Below, one piece after another: positions 54,942-64,000 of a stretch of DNA of 64,000 nt (its first letter is position 1; every line of letters starts with the position of its first letter). The notes under the pieces were generated by a model. That model made no database searches. It was given only the letters and a program-made list of their open reading frames with translations, and had not been told where the DNA came from. The stretch comes from Clostridium rhizosphaerae. Its GTDB lineage: Bacteria; Bacillota; Clostridia; Clostridiales; Clostridiaceae. The DNA lies in the NCBI RefSeq assembly GCF_016765585.1, contig NZ_JAESWC010000002.1, positions 372,001-436,000 of the forward strand, read 5' to 3'. Made by a program: the position numbers and the translations under genes.

Positions 54942-56069
54942 TTACTTAAAGCTATCTTTTATTTTATTGACAAAAGATTTTTTACTTTCCTCTTTGTTTT
55001 CACCGCTTGCTTCCATAAACATTTTTAGAGCTTCCTTTTGTTTATCATTTAAAGTTTTAGGAACATCAACAATTACAGTCACATATTGATCTCCTCTTCC
55101 AGAGCTGTTAACTCTAGGAACACCCTTACCTTTTAGCCTAAATACAGTTCCAGGTTGTGTTCCTGCTGGAATTTCATATTTAACATCTCCATCAACTGTA
55201 GGAACTTTAATTTCACACCCAAAGGTAGCCTTAGCAAAGCTGATATGCCTATCAATAGAAATGTCAAAGCCTTTTCTCTTAAATAGAGAGTGAGCTGCCA
55301 CTCTTATATTAACGTATAAGTCTCCTGGAGGGCCTCCATTAGCACCATGTTCTCCATGACCTCTTAATGGTATTACATTACCTGTGTCTACACCAGCAGG
55401 TACATTTATTTTTATTTTTCTATTTTTTCTTTCCTTACCAGTACCTCTGCATGTAGGACACGGTTCTGAAATAATTTTTCCTTTTCCTCCACATTTATCA
55501 CAAGCATTTACACTTACAAAACTTCCAAGAGGAGTATTTCTTTGAACTCTAACTTGACCAGAACCTCCACACTTGTCACAAGTTTTAGGAGAAGTGCCCG
55601 GCTTCGCACCGCTTCCAGAACAAGTTTCACATCTTTCATGCTTATTTATTGAAATTTCCTTTTCAACGCCAAAAACAGCTTCTTCAAAGGTTAAATTAAG
55701 TGTATATTCAACATCTGCACCTCTTTCAGGTCCATTTCTTCTTCTGCCGCTTGAGCCGAAGCCGCCGCCAAAAAAGCTTTCAAATATATCACCAAAGCCT
55801 CCCATATCAGAGAAGTCAAAGCCGCCGTTGAAGCCACCGCCGCCATTAAAGTCCGTAGTTCCAAACTGATCGTATTGTGCCTTCTTTTCAGAATCTGACA
55901 ATACCTGATAAGCCTCATTTATCTCCTTAAACTTTTCTTCTGCTTCCTTATCTCCTTGATTTTTATCAGGATGATATTTAATAGCAAGCTTCCTAAATGC
56001 TTTTTTTATTTCGTCGTCACTCGCACCTTTTTGAAGTCCTAAAATTTCATAATAATCTTTTTTTGCCAT
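54942..56069 (-). CDS. dnaJ: Chaperone DnaJ
   Basis: 375-residue Hsp40. J domain with HPD ([19 protein letters not shown]), a Gly/Phe-rich linker (about 75-110), the zinc domain with four CxxCxGxG repeats ([32 protein letters not shown]) and the C-terminal substrate domain. The start chosen ([10 protein letters not shown]) is the standard N-terminus with AGGTGGTG upstream; an in-frame start seven codons earlier is unlikely. It is the last gene of the CIRCE operon. Confidence 0.98.
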   Translation of the reverse strand: MAKKDYYEILGLQKGASDDEIKKAFRKLAIKYHPDKNQGDKEAEEKFKEINEAYQVLSDSEKKAQYDQFGTTDFNGGGGFNGGFDFSDMGGFGDIFESFFGGGFGSSGRRRNGPERGADVEYTLNLTFEEAVFGVEKEISINKHERCETCSGSGAKPGTSPKTCDKCGGSGQVRVQRNTPLGSFVSVNACDKCGGKGKIISEPCPTCRGTGKERKNRKIKINVPAGVDTGNVIPLRGHGEHGANGGPPGDLYVNIRVAAHSLFKRKGFDISIDRHISFAKATFGCEIKVPTVDGDVKYEIPAGTQPGTVFRLKGKGVPRVNSSGRGDQYVTVIVDVPKTLNDKQKEALKMFMEASGENKEESKKSFVNKIKDSFK

Positions 56070-56130
56070 CCCTGTATTCACCACCTGCATTTATAGAACA
56101 TTATTCATAATTATACTACATAACTTAAAT

Positions 56131-56160
56131 TAAGGGAGGGGCACTGTTACCCATCCCTTA
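56131..56160 (-). other. Stem-loop between dnaK and dnaJ
   Basis: AAGGGATGGG and CCCCTCCCTT pair (one mismatch) around an 8-nt loop. There is no strong T-run (TTAATTT), so it probably stabilises or processes the mRNA rather than ending it, allowing lower dnaJ than dnaK expression. Confidence 0.55.
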
Positions 56161-56180
56161 TATATTATACTGATTATTTA

Positions 56181-58034
56181 TTATTTGTCATCTTCTACTT
56201 TAAAATCAGCATCAACTACATTATCATCCTTAGGTTCCTGAGTTCCAGCATTAGCTCCGCCCATGTTGTTTGGATCAAAGCCAGCACCTTCTGCCCCACC
56301 GTTAGCTTGATAAAGCTTTGAAGATATAGCATAGAACTCTTGAGTTAATTCCTCTGTAGCCTTCTTTATTGCTTCTAAGTCATTTCCATCCTTAACAGCA
56401 TTAACAGCTTTAATTTTATCTTCGATTTTATTCTTATCTTCAGCTGATACCTTATCTCCTAACTCTTTTAGAGTTTTCTCACATTGGTATACCATCTGAT
56501 CAGCATTATTTTTAACTTCTATAGCTTCTTTTCTCTTCTTATCTTCTTCTGCAAACTTTTCAGCTTCTTTTACTGCTTTATCAATTTCATCATCGCTAAG
56601 ATTTGTAGATGCAGTTATTGTAATGTTAGCTTCTTTTCCTGTTCCCTTATCTTTTGCAGATACATTTACTATTCCATTAGCATCTATATCGAAAGTAACT
56701 TCGATTTGAGGAATTCCTCTTGGAGCTGGAGCGATACCTGATAAAGTAAATCTTCCAAGTGATTTATTATCAGCAGCCATTTGTCTTTCACCTTGAACAA
56801 TATTAATTTCAACAGATGTCTGGCCATCAGCAGCAGTTGAAAATACTTGGCTCTTTCTAGTTGGTATAGTAGTATTTCTTTGGATTAATGAAGTTGCAAT
56901 TCCTCCCATAGTTTCTATACCTAATGTTAGTGGACTTACATCAAGAAGTAATACATCTTTAACTTCTCCAGTTAAAACACCTGCTTGAATAGCTGCACCA
57001 ACTGCTACACATTCATCTGGATTAACACCCTTTGATGGTTCCTTTCCAGTAAAATTCTTAACTGCATCTTGAACAGCAGGAATTCTTGTAGAACCACCAA
57101 CTAATATAATCTTATCAACCTCGTTCATTGATAGTCCTGCATCTGATAAGGCTTTTCTCATTGGTTCAATAGTAGCATCAACTAAATCATGAGTAAGTTC
57201 ATTAAACTTAGCTCTTGTTAAATTCATATCTATATGCTTTGGTCCTGTAGCATCTGCAGTTATAAATGGAAGATTTATATTAGTCTGTAATGAAGATGAA
57301 AGCTCTATTTTTGCTTTTTCAGCAGCCTCTTTTAATCTTTGAAGAGCCATCTTGTCATTTCTAAGGTCTATTCCATTTTCCTTTTTAAATGTATCAGTTA
57401 TATAATCCATAACTCTTTGGTCAAAATCGTCTCCTCCAAGTTTGGTATTACCATTTGTAGACTTAACTTCGAATACTCCATCACCAAGTTCAAGTATGGA
57501 TACGTCAAAAGTACCTCCACCTAAGTCGTACACAAATATTTTATGACTTTCGTCTTGTTTGTCAAGGCCATAAGCAAGTGATGCTGCAGTTGGCTCGTTT
57601 ATAATTCTTAATACTTCTAGTCCTGCTATCTTTCCTGCATCTTTTGTTGCTTGTCTTTGGCTGTCATTAAAATATGCAGGTACTGTTATAACTGCCTGTG
57701 TAACTGTTTCACCAAGATAAGCTTCTGCATCAGCTTTTATTTTCATAAGAACCATTGCTGATATTTCTTGTGGTGTATATTCTTTTCCATCGATATTTAC
57801 CTTATGATTAGTACCCATATGTCTTTTTATAGATATAATTGTTTTGTCTGGATTTGTGATTGCCTGTCTTTTAGCAACCTGGCCTACTAATCTTTCTCCA
57901 TTAGCCTGAAAGGAAACTACTGAAGGAGTAGTTCTAGCACCTTCGGCATTAGGTATAACTACTGGTTCTCCACCTTCCATTACTGCTACACATGAATTTG
58001 TTGTTCCTAAATCAATTCCTATTACTTTTGACAT
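56181..58034 (-). CDS. dnaK: Chaperone DnaK (Hsp70)
   Basis: 617-residue Hsp70. N-terminal ATPase domain ([45 protein letters not shown]), linker [15 protein letters not shown], substrate-binding domain and C-terminal lid, ending in an acidic tail. Partner of DnaJ and GrpE, encoded beside it. GAGGAA precedes the ATG. Confidence 0.99.
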   Translation of the reverse strand: MSKVIGIDLGTTNSCVAVMEGGEPVVIPNAEGARTTPSVVSFQANGERLVGQVAKRQAITNPDKTIISIKRHMGTNHKVNIDGKEYTPQEISAMVLMKIKADAEAYLGETVTQAVITVPAYFNDSQRQATKDAGKIAGLEVLRIINEPTAASLAYGLDKQDESHKIFVYDLGGGTFDVSILELGDGVFEVKSTNGNTKLGGDDFDQRVMDYITDTFKKENGIDLRNDKMALQRLKEAAEKAKIELSSSLQTNINLPFITADATGPKHIDMNLTRAKFNELTHDLVDATIEPMRKALSDAGLSMNEVDKIILVGGSTRIPAVQDAVKNFTGKEPSKGVNPDECVAVGAAIQAGVLTGEVKDVLLLDVSPLTLGIETMGGIATSLIQRNTTIPTRKSQVFSTAADGQTSVEINIVQGERQMAADNKSLGRFTLSGIAPAPRGIPQIEVTFDIDANGIVNVSAKDKGTGKEANITITASTNLSDDEIDKAVKEAEKFAEEDKKRKEAIEVKNNADQMVYQCEKTLKELGDKVSAEDKNKIEDKIKAVNAVKDGNDLEAIKKATEELTQEFYAISSKLYQANGGAEGAGFDPNNMGGANAGTQEPKDDNVVDADFKVEDDK

Positions 58035-58072
58035 TTTTATTCCTCCTTAACATTTAAAACAATCTTATAATT

Positions 58073-58654
58073 TTAATTTGCTACTTTTACCATGCTGTAT
58101 CTTAAAACTTTTTCTCCTCTTTTATATCCCTTTTGGAATACTTCCACAACAGCCTTTTCACCAAAGTTTTCATCTTCTATATGCATAACTGCATTATGCA
58201 TATTCGGATCAAAGCCTTGGTCAGTTGGAATTTCTTCAACCTGAAGCTTTGACAAACTATCATTAAACTGCCTAATGGTCATATCAATGCCTTTTTTAAT
58301 ATCCTCTATGCTTCCATTTACGTTAGAGGCTCTTTCGAGATTATCTAAAACTGGAAACATATTCTTAAGAACATCTTCACAGGCATCAGTGTATATACCT
58401 TCTTTTTCTTTTGCTGTTCTTTTTCTAAAGTTGTCATATTCAGCTGTAATTCTTACAATTCTTTCTTTCATTGCACTAAGCTCATTTTCAAGTTTGTTAT
58501 TTTCATCCAAAAGCTTTCTATTGGAGCTTTGAAGTTCCTCTACTAAACCTTCAAGAGAAACTATCTCTTCTTCATCAATACCTTCAAATTCTTGATCCTC
58601 CAGTATTTCTGCCTGCTGAGCATCATCATATTTTACATCATTTGATTTCTCCAT
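58073..58654 (-). CDS. grpE: Nucleotide exchange factor GrpE
   Basis: 193-residue DnaK cofactor. An acidic N-terminal tail and long coiled coil (about 35-85) are followed by the conserved YDNFRKRTAKEKEGIYTDA and the beta-wing (NAVMHIEDENFGEKAVVEVFQKGYK). It lies between hrcA and dnaK in the CIRCE operon. Confidence 0.97.
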   Translation of the reverse strand: MEKSNDVKYDDAQQAEILEDQEFEGIDEEEIVSLEGLVEELQSSNRKLLDENNKLENELSAMKERIVRITAEYDNFRKRTAKEKEGIYTDACEDVLKNMFPVLDNLERASNVNGSIEDIKKGIDMTIRQFNDSLSKLQVEEIPTDQGFDPNMHNAVMHIEDENFGEKAVVEVFQKGYKRGEKVLRYSMVKVAN

Positions 58655-58693
58655 TAATTTACTCCCTTCTGTAATAATTCAATATATAAAAAA

Positions 58694-59731
58694 TTATCTA
58701 TCATCTAGATAAGTTTGATTAAGCGAATCATTAATTTCTTTTACAATCTTAGTTAAAACGGAAACTATCTTTGAATATGGTATTCTTGTAGGTCCGATAA
58801 CTCCAATTGCACCTAAAGGCCTTCCGCCTAAACTATATACACCTGAAATAATACTGCAGTCTTTTGCTCCTTGTATAAAGTTTTCTTCTCCAATGCTTAT
58901 GGAAATACTGCTTGTATTATTCAATAAGCCTTTTATGTTTTCTTTATCATTTAATAAATACAAAAACTCTCTAGCTTTGACGATATCATTATACTCAGGA
59001 TAATTGAATATATTCGTGGTGCCTTCTAAATAAACTTCTGAGGACTCAGCTTCAGTCAAACTTTCATATAATGCAGGTATTATGGCATCAAATATTTCAG
59101 AATGGCCTTCTAAATCAACCTTTAAGCTATTAATAACAGATAAATTAATTTCCTCAACACTCAAATTTTTAAGCCTTGCATTTAGAATGTTTGTAATTTT
59201 AAAAAGATTTTCTATACTTGCAGGCCTGTTAAGCCTTATAATCGTATTTTTAATAAGCCCGGTATCTGTAATTATCACTGAAAGTACATTATTGTTATCT
59301 ACACCTATAAGCTGTATAGATTTTATAAAGCTTTTTTTAGCTGAAGGGGCTTCAACTATGCATGTTAGCTTTGTAAGTTCTGATAATAACTGTGTAGCCT
59401 GCTTTACTATTTTATCAACTTCAAAAATAGCTGCATTTAAAATTTGACTTTTAATCATTATCTCTTCTTCAATAGTAAGCTGAGGCAGCTGCATTAGCTT
59501 ATCTACATATAATCTATATCCCTTATCAGAAGGCTTTCTGCCCGAAGAACTGTGAAGCTGTTCAAGATAACCCATATCTTCTAAATCAGCCATTTCGTTT
59601 CTTATAGTAGCAGAACTTATTCCTAAATTATATTTCTTAGCTATGGTTCTGGATCCCACAGGCTCTGCTGTATTAATATAATCATTTATTATAGCCTGAA
59701 GTATTTTTATCTTTCTTTCATCCATTTCCAT
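58694..59731 (-). CDS. hrcA: Heat-inducible repressor HrcA
   Basis: 345-residue repressor of class I heat-shock genes that binds CIRCE with GroE help. A winged-helix N-terminus ([35 protein letters not shown]) is followed by GAF-like and inserted domains. The start is ATG at 59731 behind GGGGTGA; the earlier in-frame ATG at 59761 lies inside the CIRCE palindrome and cannot be the start. It is the first gene of hrcA-grpE-dnaK-dnaJ. Confidence 0.97.
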   Translation of the reverse strand: MEMDERKIKILQAIINDYINTAEPVGSRTIAKKYNLGISSATIRNEMADLEDMGYLEQLHSSSGRKPSDKGYRLYVDKLMQLPQLTIEEEIMIKSQILNAAIFEVDKIVKQATQLLSELTKLTCIVEAPSAKKSFIKSIQLIGVDNNNVLSVIITDTGLIKNTIIRLNRPASIENLFKITNILNARLKNLSVEEINLSVINSLKVDLEGHSEIFDAIIPALYESLTEAESSEVYLEGTTNIFNYPEYNDIVKAREFLYLLNDKENIKGLLNNTSSISISIGEENFIQGAKDCSIISGVYSLGGRPLGAIGVIGPTRIPYSKIVSVLTKIVKEINDSLNQTYLDDR

Positions 59732-59747
59732 AATCTCACCCCACTTG

Positions 59748-59774
59748 TTAGCACTCGTCATCGTTGAGTGCTAA
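59748..59774. promoter_or_regulatory. CIRCE operator
   Basis: TTAGCACTC - 9 bp - GAGTGCTAA, a perfect copy of the consensus. It lies between the hrcA promoter and its start codon, so HrcA represses its own operon. Confidence 0.98.
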
Positions 59775-59787
59775 TCGCTATGATTAA

Positions 59788-59816
59788 AACATATCATGTT
59801 GATTAATTTTTGTCAA
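59788..59816 (-). promoter_or_regulatory. Sigma-A promoter of hrcA-grpE-dnaK-dnaJ
   Basis: The minus strand reads TTGACA (59811-59816), 17 bp, then TATGTT (59788-59793), placing the start just before CIRCE. Confidence 0.85.
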
Positions 59817-59904
59817 TTTTGTATATCTGCCCATAATAAATCATATAGTCTCAATAATTTTTTTTAAGTTTTATTTGCTTATTTTTTCTTTAATTTTCTC
59901 CATA

Positions 59905-61029
59905 TTACAATATAAATTCACACATAACCTGATTTGACAGCTCAATCCCTCTTGAAGACAGATATATTCTTTCATTATCTTCTAAAAGCAATTTATTATT
60001 TAAAAATTTATTAATAACAGTCCCATATACTGAATGGATATCTATGTTGAATTTCTCCTTAAATTCATTTTTGCTTATTCCATTTATCTTTCTTAGACCC
60101 ATGAACATAAATTCTTCCATATTATCCTTATCTGTATTTGTATATTCTTCTACAACTGCACTATTTTTTAAATTCATCATATAAATATATTTTTCTATAT
60201 CTTCAATATTTCTATACCTTATTCCGTTCATAAACGAATGTGCACCAGTACCACATCCTATATAGTTATCCATGCTCCAATACACCATATTATGCTTTGA
60301 TTCCATGCCATGTTTTGAAAAATTAGATATTTCATAATGCTCATAACCTCTCTTCTTTAAAAAGATTAAAGCATATTCATACATTTGTCTTTCTATCTCT
60401 TCTTCAGGCAAATCAAGTTTATTTTTTAAACTCATACCATAAAATGGCGTTCCTTCTTCTACAATAAGGCTGTAACAAGATATATGTTCTGGATTTAATT
60501 CAGCAACATTAAGCAGTGTTTCCTTCCAATCATCAATATTTTGCCCAGGTAGTCCAAACATCAAGTCAATATTTATATTTTTAAAACCTGCATCTCTAGA
60601 CAATTTAAAACTATTTGTAAAACTATTTAAATCATGAATCCTTCCTATACTTTTAAGCAGTCTATTCTGCCAAGCCTGCAGACCTATGCTTAATCTGTTC
60701 ACTCCCATACTTTTAAAAACTTCTAGTTTCTCTTTGCTGAAGCTTTCCGGATTCCCTTCTACTGTAAATTCAACATCATGAGTTTTTTTTATCCCATCCA
60801 GGCAATTTTTCAGCTCATATAGACATTCTAAAGATAAATAGGTGGGAGTTCCCCCACCTATAAATATAGTACTTACTTCTTTTTTTACCTTATTCTTTAT
60901 TTCGCTGCATAATGCCTTAATATAATCCATCATTAATGCTTCTTTTCCAGCAAAGGAGGGGAAATCACAGTATAAGCACTTTTGTTTGCAAAAAGGTATG
61001 TGTATATAAAGTGCTGTTTTGTTTTCCAT
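59905..61029 (-). CDS. hemW: Radical SAM haem chaperone HemW
   Basis: 374-residue HemN-like radical SAM protein. Cluster cysteines are Cys14, Cys18 and Cys21 in IPFCKQKCLYCDF, followed by FIGGGTPTYL. It lacks the extra residues of true coproporphyrinogen dehydrogenase, and the lepA-hemW-hrcA order is that of hemW in Firmicutes. The role is haem insertion or trafficking, though known mainly from other bacteria. Confidence 0.93.
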   Translation of the reverse strand: MENKTALYIHIPFCKQKCLYCDFPSFAGKEALMMDYIKALCSEIKNKVKKEVSTIFIGGGTPTYLSLECLYELKNCLDGIKKTHDVEFTVEGNPESFSKEKLEVFKSMGVNRLSIGLQAWQNRLLKSIGRIHDLNSFTNSFKLSRDAGFKNINIDLMFGLPGQNIDDWKETLLNVAELNPEHISCYSLIVEEGTPFYGMSLKNKLDLPEEEIERQMYEYALIFLKKRGYEHYEISNFSKHGMESKHNMVYWSMDNYIGCGTGAHSFMNGIRYRNIEDIEKYIYMMNLKNSAVVEEYTNTDKDNMEEFMFMGLRKINGISKNEFKEKFNIDIHSVYGTVINKFLNNKLLLEDNERIYLSSRGIELSNQVMCEFIL

Positions 61030-61043
61030 ACTGACTCTCCTTT

Positions 61044-62849
61044 TTAATCTACTTTTAATACGGACATAAATGCTTCTTGAGGAACTTCAACAGTACCTAT
61101 CTGTCTCATTCTCTTTTTACCTTCTTTTTGTTTTTCAAGAAGTTTCTTCTTTCTTGTTATATCTCCGCCATAACATTTCGCTAATACGTCTTTTCTTAAA
61201 GCCTTTACTGTTTCTCTGGCGATAATCTTAGTTCCTACAGCTGCCTGTATAGGTATTTCAAACTGCTGCCTTGGTATGATTTCCTTTAATTTTTCTGCAA
61301 TATTTCTGCCCTTGTTATATGCTCTTTCTTCAGGAACAATCATTGATAATGCATCCACTGTATCACCATTTAATAAAATATCCAGCTTTACAAGTTTGCT
61401 TTGAGCATATCCTTTTAAATCATAATCTAATGAAGCATATCCTCTTGTTCTTGATTTTAATGCATCGAAAAAGTCATATATTATTTCGTTAAGCGGCATA
61501 TCATAATGAAGAACAGCCCTTGTTGCCTCAAGATACTGCATATCCTTAAAGTTTCCTCTTCTGCTTTGACAAAGCTCCATAACTGCTCCAACATAATCTG
61601 TAGGAGTTATAATAGAAGCATTAACTATAGGTTCTTCCATATAATGAATTTTTGAGGCTTCCGGCATATTTGTTGGATTTGTCAAATCTATAACCTCTCC
61701 ATCTGTTTGAGTTATTTTGTATATAACAGATGGTGCTGTAGTTATAATGTCTATATTAAATTCTCTTTCTATTCTCTCTTGGATAACCTCCATATGTAAA
61801 AGTCCCAAGAATCCGCATCTAAACCCAAAGCCTAAAGCTATAGAAGTTTCCGGCTCAAAATTTAAAGCAGCATCATTTAGCTGAAGCTTTTCTAATGCTT
61901 CTTTAAGCTCTTCATATTCCGCACCATCAACAGGATATATTCCGCTGAACACCATAGGTACTGCTGGTCTATATCCCTCTAAAGCTTCTTTAGCAGGCCT
62001 GTCAGCTTCGGTTATGGTGTCGCCAACTCTTGCATCTCTTACATTTTTAATTGAAGCCGTTAAATATCCAACATCTCCTGCTCTTAATTCCTCAATTGGC
62101 ACCATCTGAGGAGCAAATATTCCAACTTCTACAACTTCATAAAACTTATTGCTTGCCATAAGTTTTACCTTTGTTCCTGCTTTTACAGTTCCCTCTTTGA
62201 TTCTAAGATGGCATACTACTCCCTTATAACTGTCATAATAGGAATCAAAAATCAAAGCTTTAAGAGGTGCTTCTTCATCACCAACAGGCGCAGGAACCTT
62301 TTCCACAATAGCCTCTAATACATGTTCAATATTTAATCCTGATTTTGCTGATACTAAAGGAGCGTCTGCTGCTTCTATACCTATAATATCTTCTATTTCA
62401 TGTTTTACCTCTTCAGGCCTAGCACTAGCTAAATCTATCTTGTTTATTACTGGTACTATCTCCAAATCATGATCTAAAGCCAAATAGCAGTTAGCTAATG
62501 TTTGTGCCTGTATTCCCTGTGTAGCATCTACTACTAAAACAGCTCCCTCACAAGCAGCCAAGCTTCTTGAAACTTCGTAGTTAAAATCCACATGACCTGG
62601 GGTGTCTATAAGATTTAATATGTACTCTTCACCATCTTCTCTTTTATAAACCAATCTAGCTGCTTGAGCTTTAATTGTTATTCCTCTTTCTCTTTCAAGC
62701 TCCATATTATCAAGAACCTGCTCTTCCATTTCTCTTTGAGTTAAAGTTCCTGTTCTTTCTAATAGTCTATCTGCAAGCGTAGATTTTCCATGATCTATAT
62801 GTGCAATAATAGAGAAATTTCTTATATGTTTTTGCTTATCAGTCTGCAT
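61044..62849 (-). CDS. lepA: Elongation factor 4 (LepA)
   Basis: 601-residue ribosomal GTPase. G1 [10 protein letters not shown]3 DTPGHVDF, G4 NKID, then domain II, EF-G-like domains III and V and the LepA-specific C-terminal domain ([13 protein letters not shown]-like segment; [20 protein letters not shown]). Full length. Its own promoter is upstream and hemW follows 14 bp later. Confidence 0.98.
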   Translation of the reverse strand: MQTDKQKHIRNFSIIAHIDHGKSTLADRLLERTGTLTQREMEEQVLDNMELERERGITIKAQAARLVYKREDGEEYILNLIDTPGHVDFNYEVSRSLAACEGAVLVVDATQGIQAQTLANCYLALDHDLEIVPVINKIDLASARPEEVKHEIEDIIGIEAADAPLVSAKSGLNIEHVLEAIVEKVPAPVGDEEAPLKALIFDSYYDSYKGVVCHLRIKEGTVKAGTKVKLMASNKFYEVVEVGIFAPQMVPIEELRAGDVGYLTASIKNVRDARVGDTITEADRPAKEALEGYRPAVPMVFSGIYPVDGAEYEELKEALEKLQLNDAALNFEPETSIALGFGFRCGFLGLLHMEVIQERIEREFNIDIITTAPSVIYKITQTDGEVIDLTNPTNMPEASKIHYMEEPIVNASIITPTDYVGAVMELCQSRRGNFKDMQYLEATRAVLHYDMPLNEIIYDFFDALKSRTRGYASLDYDLKGYAQSKLVKLDILLNGDTVDALSMIVPEERAYNKGRNIAEKLKEIIPRQQFEIPIQAAVGTKIIARETVKALRKDVLAKCYGGDITRKKKLLEKQKEGKKRMRQIGTVEVPQEAFMSVLKVD

Positions 62850-62882
62850 ATCTTTACCCCCGTTTATACTAAGTCAAAATAA

Positions 62883-62913
62883 ATTATACCATAACTGTCC
62901 GAGATTCTGTCAA
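62883..62913 (-). promoter_or_regulatory. Promoter of lepA-hemW
   Basis: The minus strand reads TTGACA (62908-62913), 19 bp, then TATAAT (62883-62888) with a TGG extension. The spacer is longer than ideal; the extended -10 may compensate. Confidence 0.65.
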
Positions 62914-62962
62914 TAAATACTACAATATAGTATAAAGTTATTTTATATCTGCTTGCGTCAAG

Positions 62963-63253
62963 CTATGGATTTCTGATTTCGCCTTTTATAAAATCTCTGA
63001 AAATGCTGTTTTCTACAGCATTCTTAATCTTCCCTACACTACTGTCGTTAATATTTTTGAAAGCATCGTTATTTATATAAATAATATAATTACCTATATC
63101 AAACTTTAAATCAAAAGGATTAGGATGAAAAGAGACTTTTATATAAGACCTATTTTTTATAAAATCCGGTAGGTCGCTGCTTATTTTAATAAACCCGTAT
63201 CCAACTATTAGAAAACACAAAGAAAATATTATAATAAATTTAATTTTTTTCAT
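62963..63253 (-). CDS. Small membrane-anchored protein of unknown function
   Basis: 96 residues. An N-terminal hydrophobic segment (about 4-24) flanked by lysines acts as a signal or anchor; the rest is soluble and probably outside the membrane. It lies between gpr and lepA, where spoIIP is found in many relatives, but shows no similarity to SpoIIP that I can see. Its SD (AAGGAGG) lies in the 3' arm of a strong hairpin. Not recognised. Confidence 0.6.
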   Translation of the reverse strand: MKKIKFIIIFSLCFLIVGYGFIKISSDLPDFIKNRSYIKVSFHPNPFDLKFDIGNYIIYINNDAFKNINDSSVGKIKNAVENSIFRDFIKGEIRNP

Positions 63254-63255
63254 TC

Positions 63256-63295
63256 CAAAAAGTACCTCCTTTTTTATAAGGATGTACTTTTTGGT
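63256..63295 (-). other. Hairpin between gpr and the 96-residue ORF, covering its SD
   Basis: CCAAAAAGTACATCC pairs with GGAGGTACTTTTTGG (one mismatch) around an A/T loop. The 3' arm contains the AAGGAGG SD of the next ORF, so the structure could block translation. It may also act as a terminator for gpr, though a clean T-run is missing on the minus strand. Confidence 0.6.
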
Positions 63296-63343
63296 AAGTT
63301 TCTATTCATTAAAATTATAAATCAGGTAATATTTCCCAAAGTA

Positions 63344-64000
63344 TTAATTCATATATCGATTTATATCTTCTAGCCCTAAAGCTGGTTGAAGCGCTATATT
63401 TATACCATTTGCAATAACCTTTGAAAGTGAATCTATAACCAAATCAACTTCTTTAGGAGTTACCATTAGATTTCCTATGTAAGGATTTAATATTTCCTCA
63501 ATCATCCTCTGTTTTTCATTTTTATCTATTGATTTAAGCATATTATAAAATTCCCCACCGTTTGTAGACTGTTTAATCATTTCATCTATTGCCAGGTCTA
63601 TTGTATCATTTGCCATAGTTGCAGCATCTACAACTGTAGGAACGCCAATTGCTATAACCGGTATTCCTAAAGTTCTTTTACTTATTTCCATTCTTTTATT
63701 TCCTACACCAGACCCTGGTGATATTCCTGTATCTCCTATTTGTATTGTTCTATTTACCCTTTCCATTTTGCGAGACGCTAAAGCATCTATGCATATAATT
63801 AAGTTTGGTTTAATCTTTTCTACTACACCTTTTATAATTTCTCCTGTTTCAATACCAGTAGTGCCTAAAACTCCAGGAGAAATTCCACATACAGGCCTTA
63901 TATCTTCGTCAATGCTGTCCGGCACAAGCTCCTTTAAATGCCTTGTAATCATAAGCTTTGATATAACCTTAGGTCCTAGGGCGTCTGGAGTTATATTTGA
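63344..64000 (-). CDS. gpr: Germination protease GPR (partial, N-terminus outside window)
   Basis: At least 218 residues, C-terminal part, open to the right edge. GPR degrades small acid-soluble spore proteins during germination. Signatures are TPDALGPKVISKLMITRHLKE at the edge, the PGVLGTTGIET segment, IGDTGISPGSGVGNKRMEIS and IPVIAIGVPTVVDAATM. Aspartates typical of the family are present. The propeptide and start are not visible. Confidence 0.95.
   Translation of the reverse strand, partial: SNITPDALGPKVISKLMITRHLKELVPDSIDEDIRPVCGISPGVLGTTGIETGEIIKGVVEKIKPNLIICIDALASRKMERVNRTIQIGDTGISPGSGVGNKRMEISKRTLGIPVIAIGVPTVVDAATMANDTIDLAIDEMIKQSTNGGEFYNMLKSIDKNEKQRMIEEILNPYIGNLMVTPKEVDLVIDSLSKVIANGINIALQPALGLEDINRYMN

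Noticed and set aside
59732-59761. Earlier in-frame ATG for hrcA
   Set aside because: It lies inside the CIRCE operator and has no SD; the ATG at 59731 has GGGGTGA at the right distance.

Overview
This is an AT-rich window from an anaerobic, endospore-forming Firmicute, most likely a Clostridium (order Clostridiales). The evidence is the D-ornithine fermentation cluster, spore genes (gpr, yqfC/yqfD, a CotS-family kinase, a BofC-like protein), the SCIFF peptide with its radical-SAM maturase, a type B RNase P RNA, frequent TTG/GTG starts behind strong Shine-Dalgarno (SD) sequences, and gene order close to other clostridia. Nearly every gene is on the minus strand, so operons read right to left. 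Identities come from reading the sequence and family knowledge; no database search was run.

1-14.6 kb: the partial nifS and iscR form an Fe-S operon, divergent from a small M52-type hydrogenase maturation protease. Then comes the accessory centrepiece, a seven-gene ornithine catabolic operon: ord, ortA, ortB, oraS, oraE, a GlmL/MutL-type ATPase (probable mutase reactivase) and orr. Ornithine is racemised, rearranged by the B12/PLP aminomutase to 2,4-diaminopentanoate, deaminated by Ord, and cleaved by the OrtAB thiolase to alanine and acetyl-CoA. Upstream lie a PAS-AAA+-Fis sigma-54 activator and glyA. The gap between the activator gene and ord holds a textbook -24/-12 promoter and two copies of an 18-bp inverted repeat, a complete-looking enhancer circuit. 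A split ThrE-type exporter and a CsoR/CstR-like repressor follow.

14.6-32.4 kb: aspS, hemZ, an MBL hydrolase, dtd and relA form one run. Next come apt, secDF, the SCIFF locus (scfA, scfB and a TIGR04086-like membrane protein), yajC-tgt-queA-ruvBA with a BofC-like gene, a small [2Fe-2S] protein and rnpB. Between the [2Fe-2S] gene and rnpB is a multi-hairpin element with no coding explanation.

32.4-46.4 kb: nif3-like, trmK, a PH-domain membrane protein, rpoD and dnaG. The dnaG-rpoD operon has a perfect-looking sigma-H promoter. A divergent CotS-family gene, ppdK, a CcpN-like HTH-CBS regulator, a DUF4342 protein, recO (apparently starting at CTG), era, cdd and a fused DgkA-PAP2 gene follow.

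46.4-64 kb: ybeY, pgpH, yqfD, yqfC, yqeY, rpsU, a HIT protein, mtaB, rsmE and prmA, then the heat-shock operon hrcA-grpE-dnaK-dnaJ with a perfect CIRCE element, hemW, lepA, a small membrane-anchored ORF and the 5'-truncated spore protease gene gpr. No tRNA, rRNA, CRISPR array, IS element or prophage was found.
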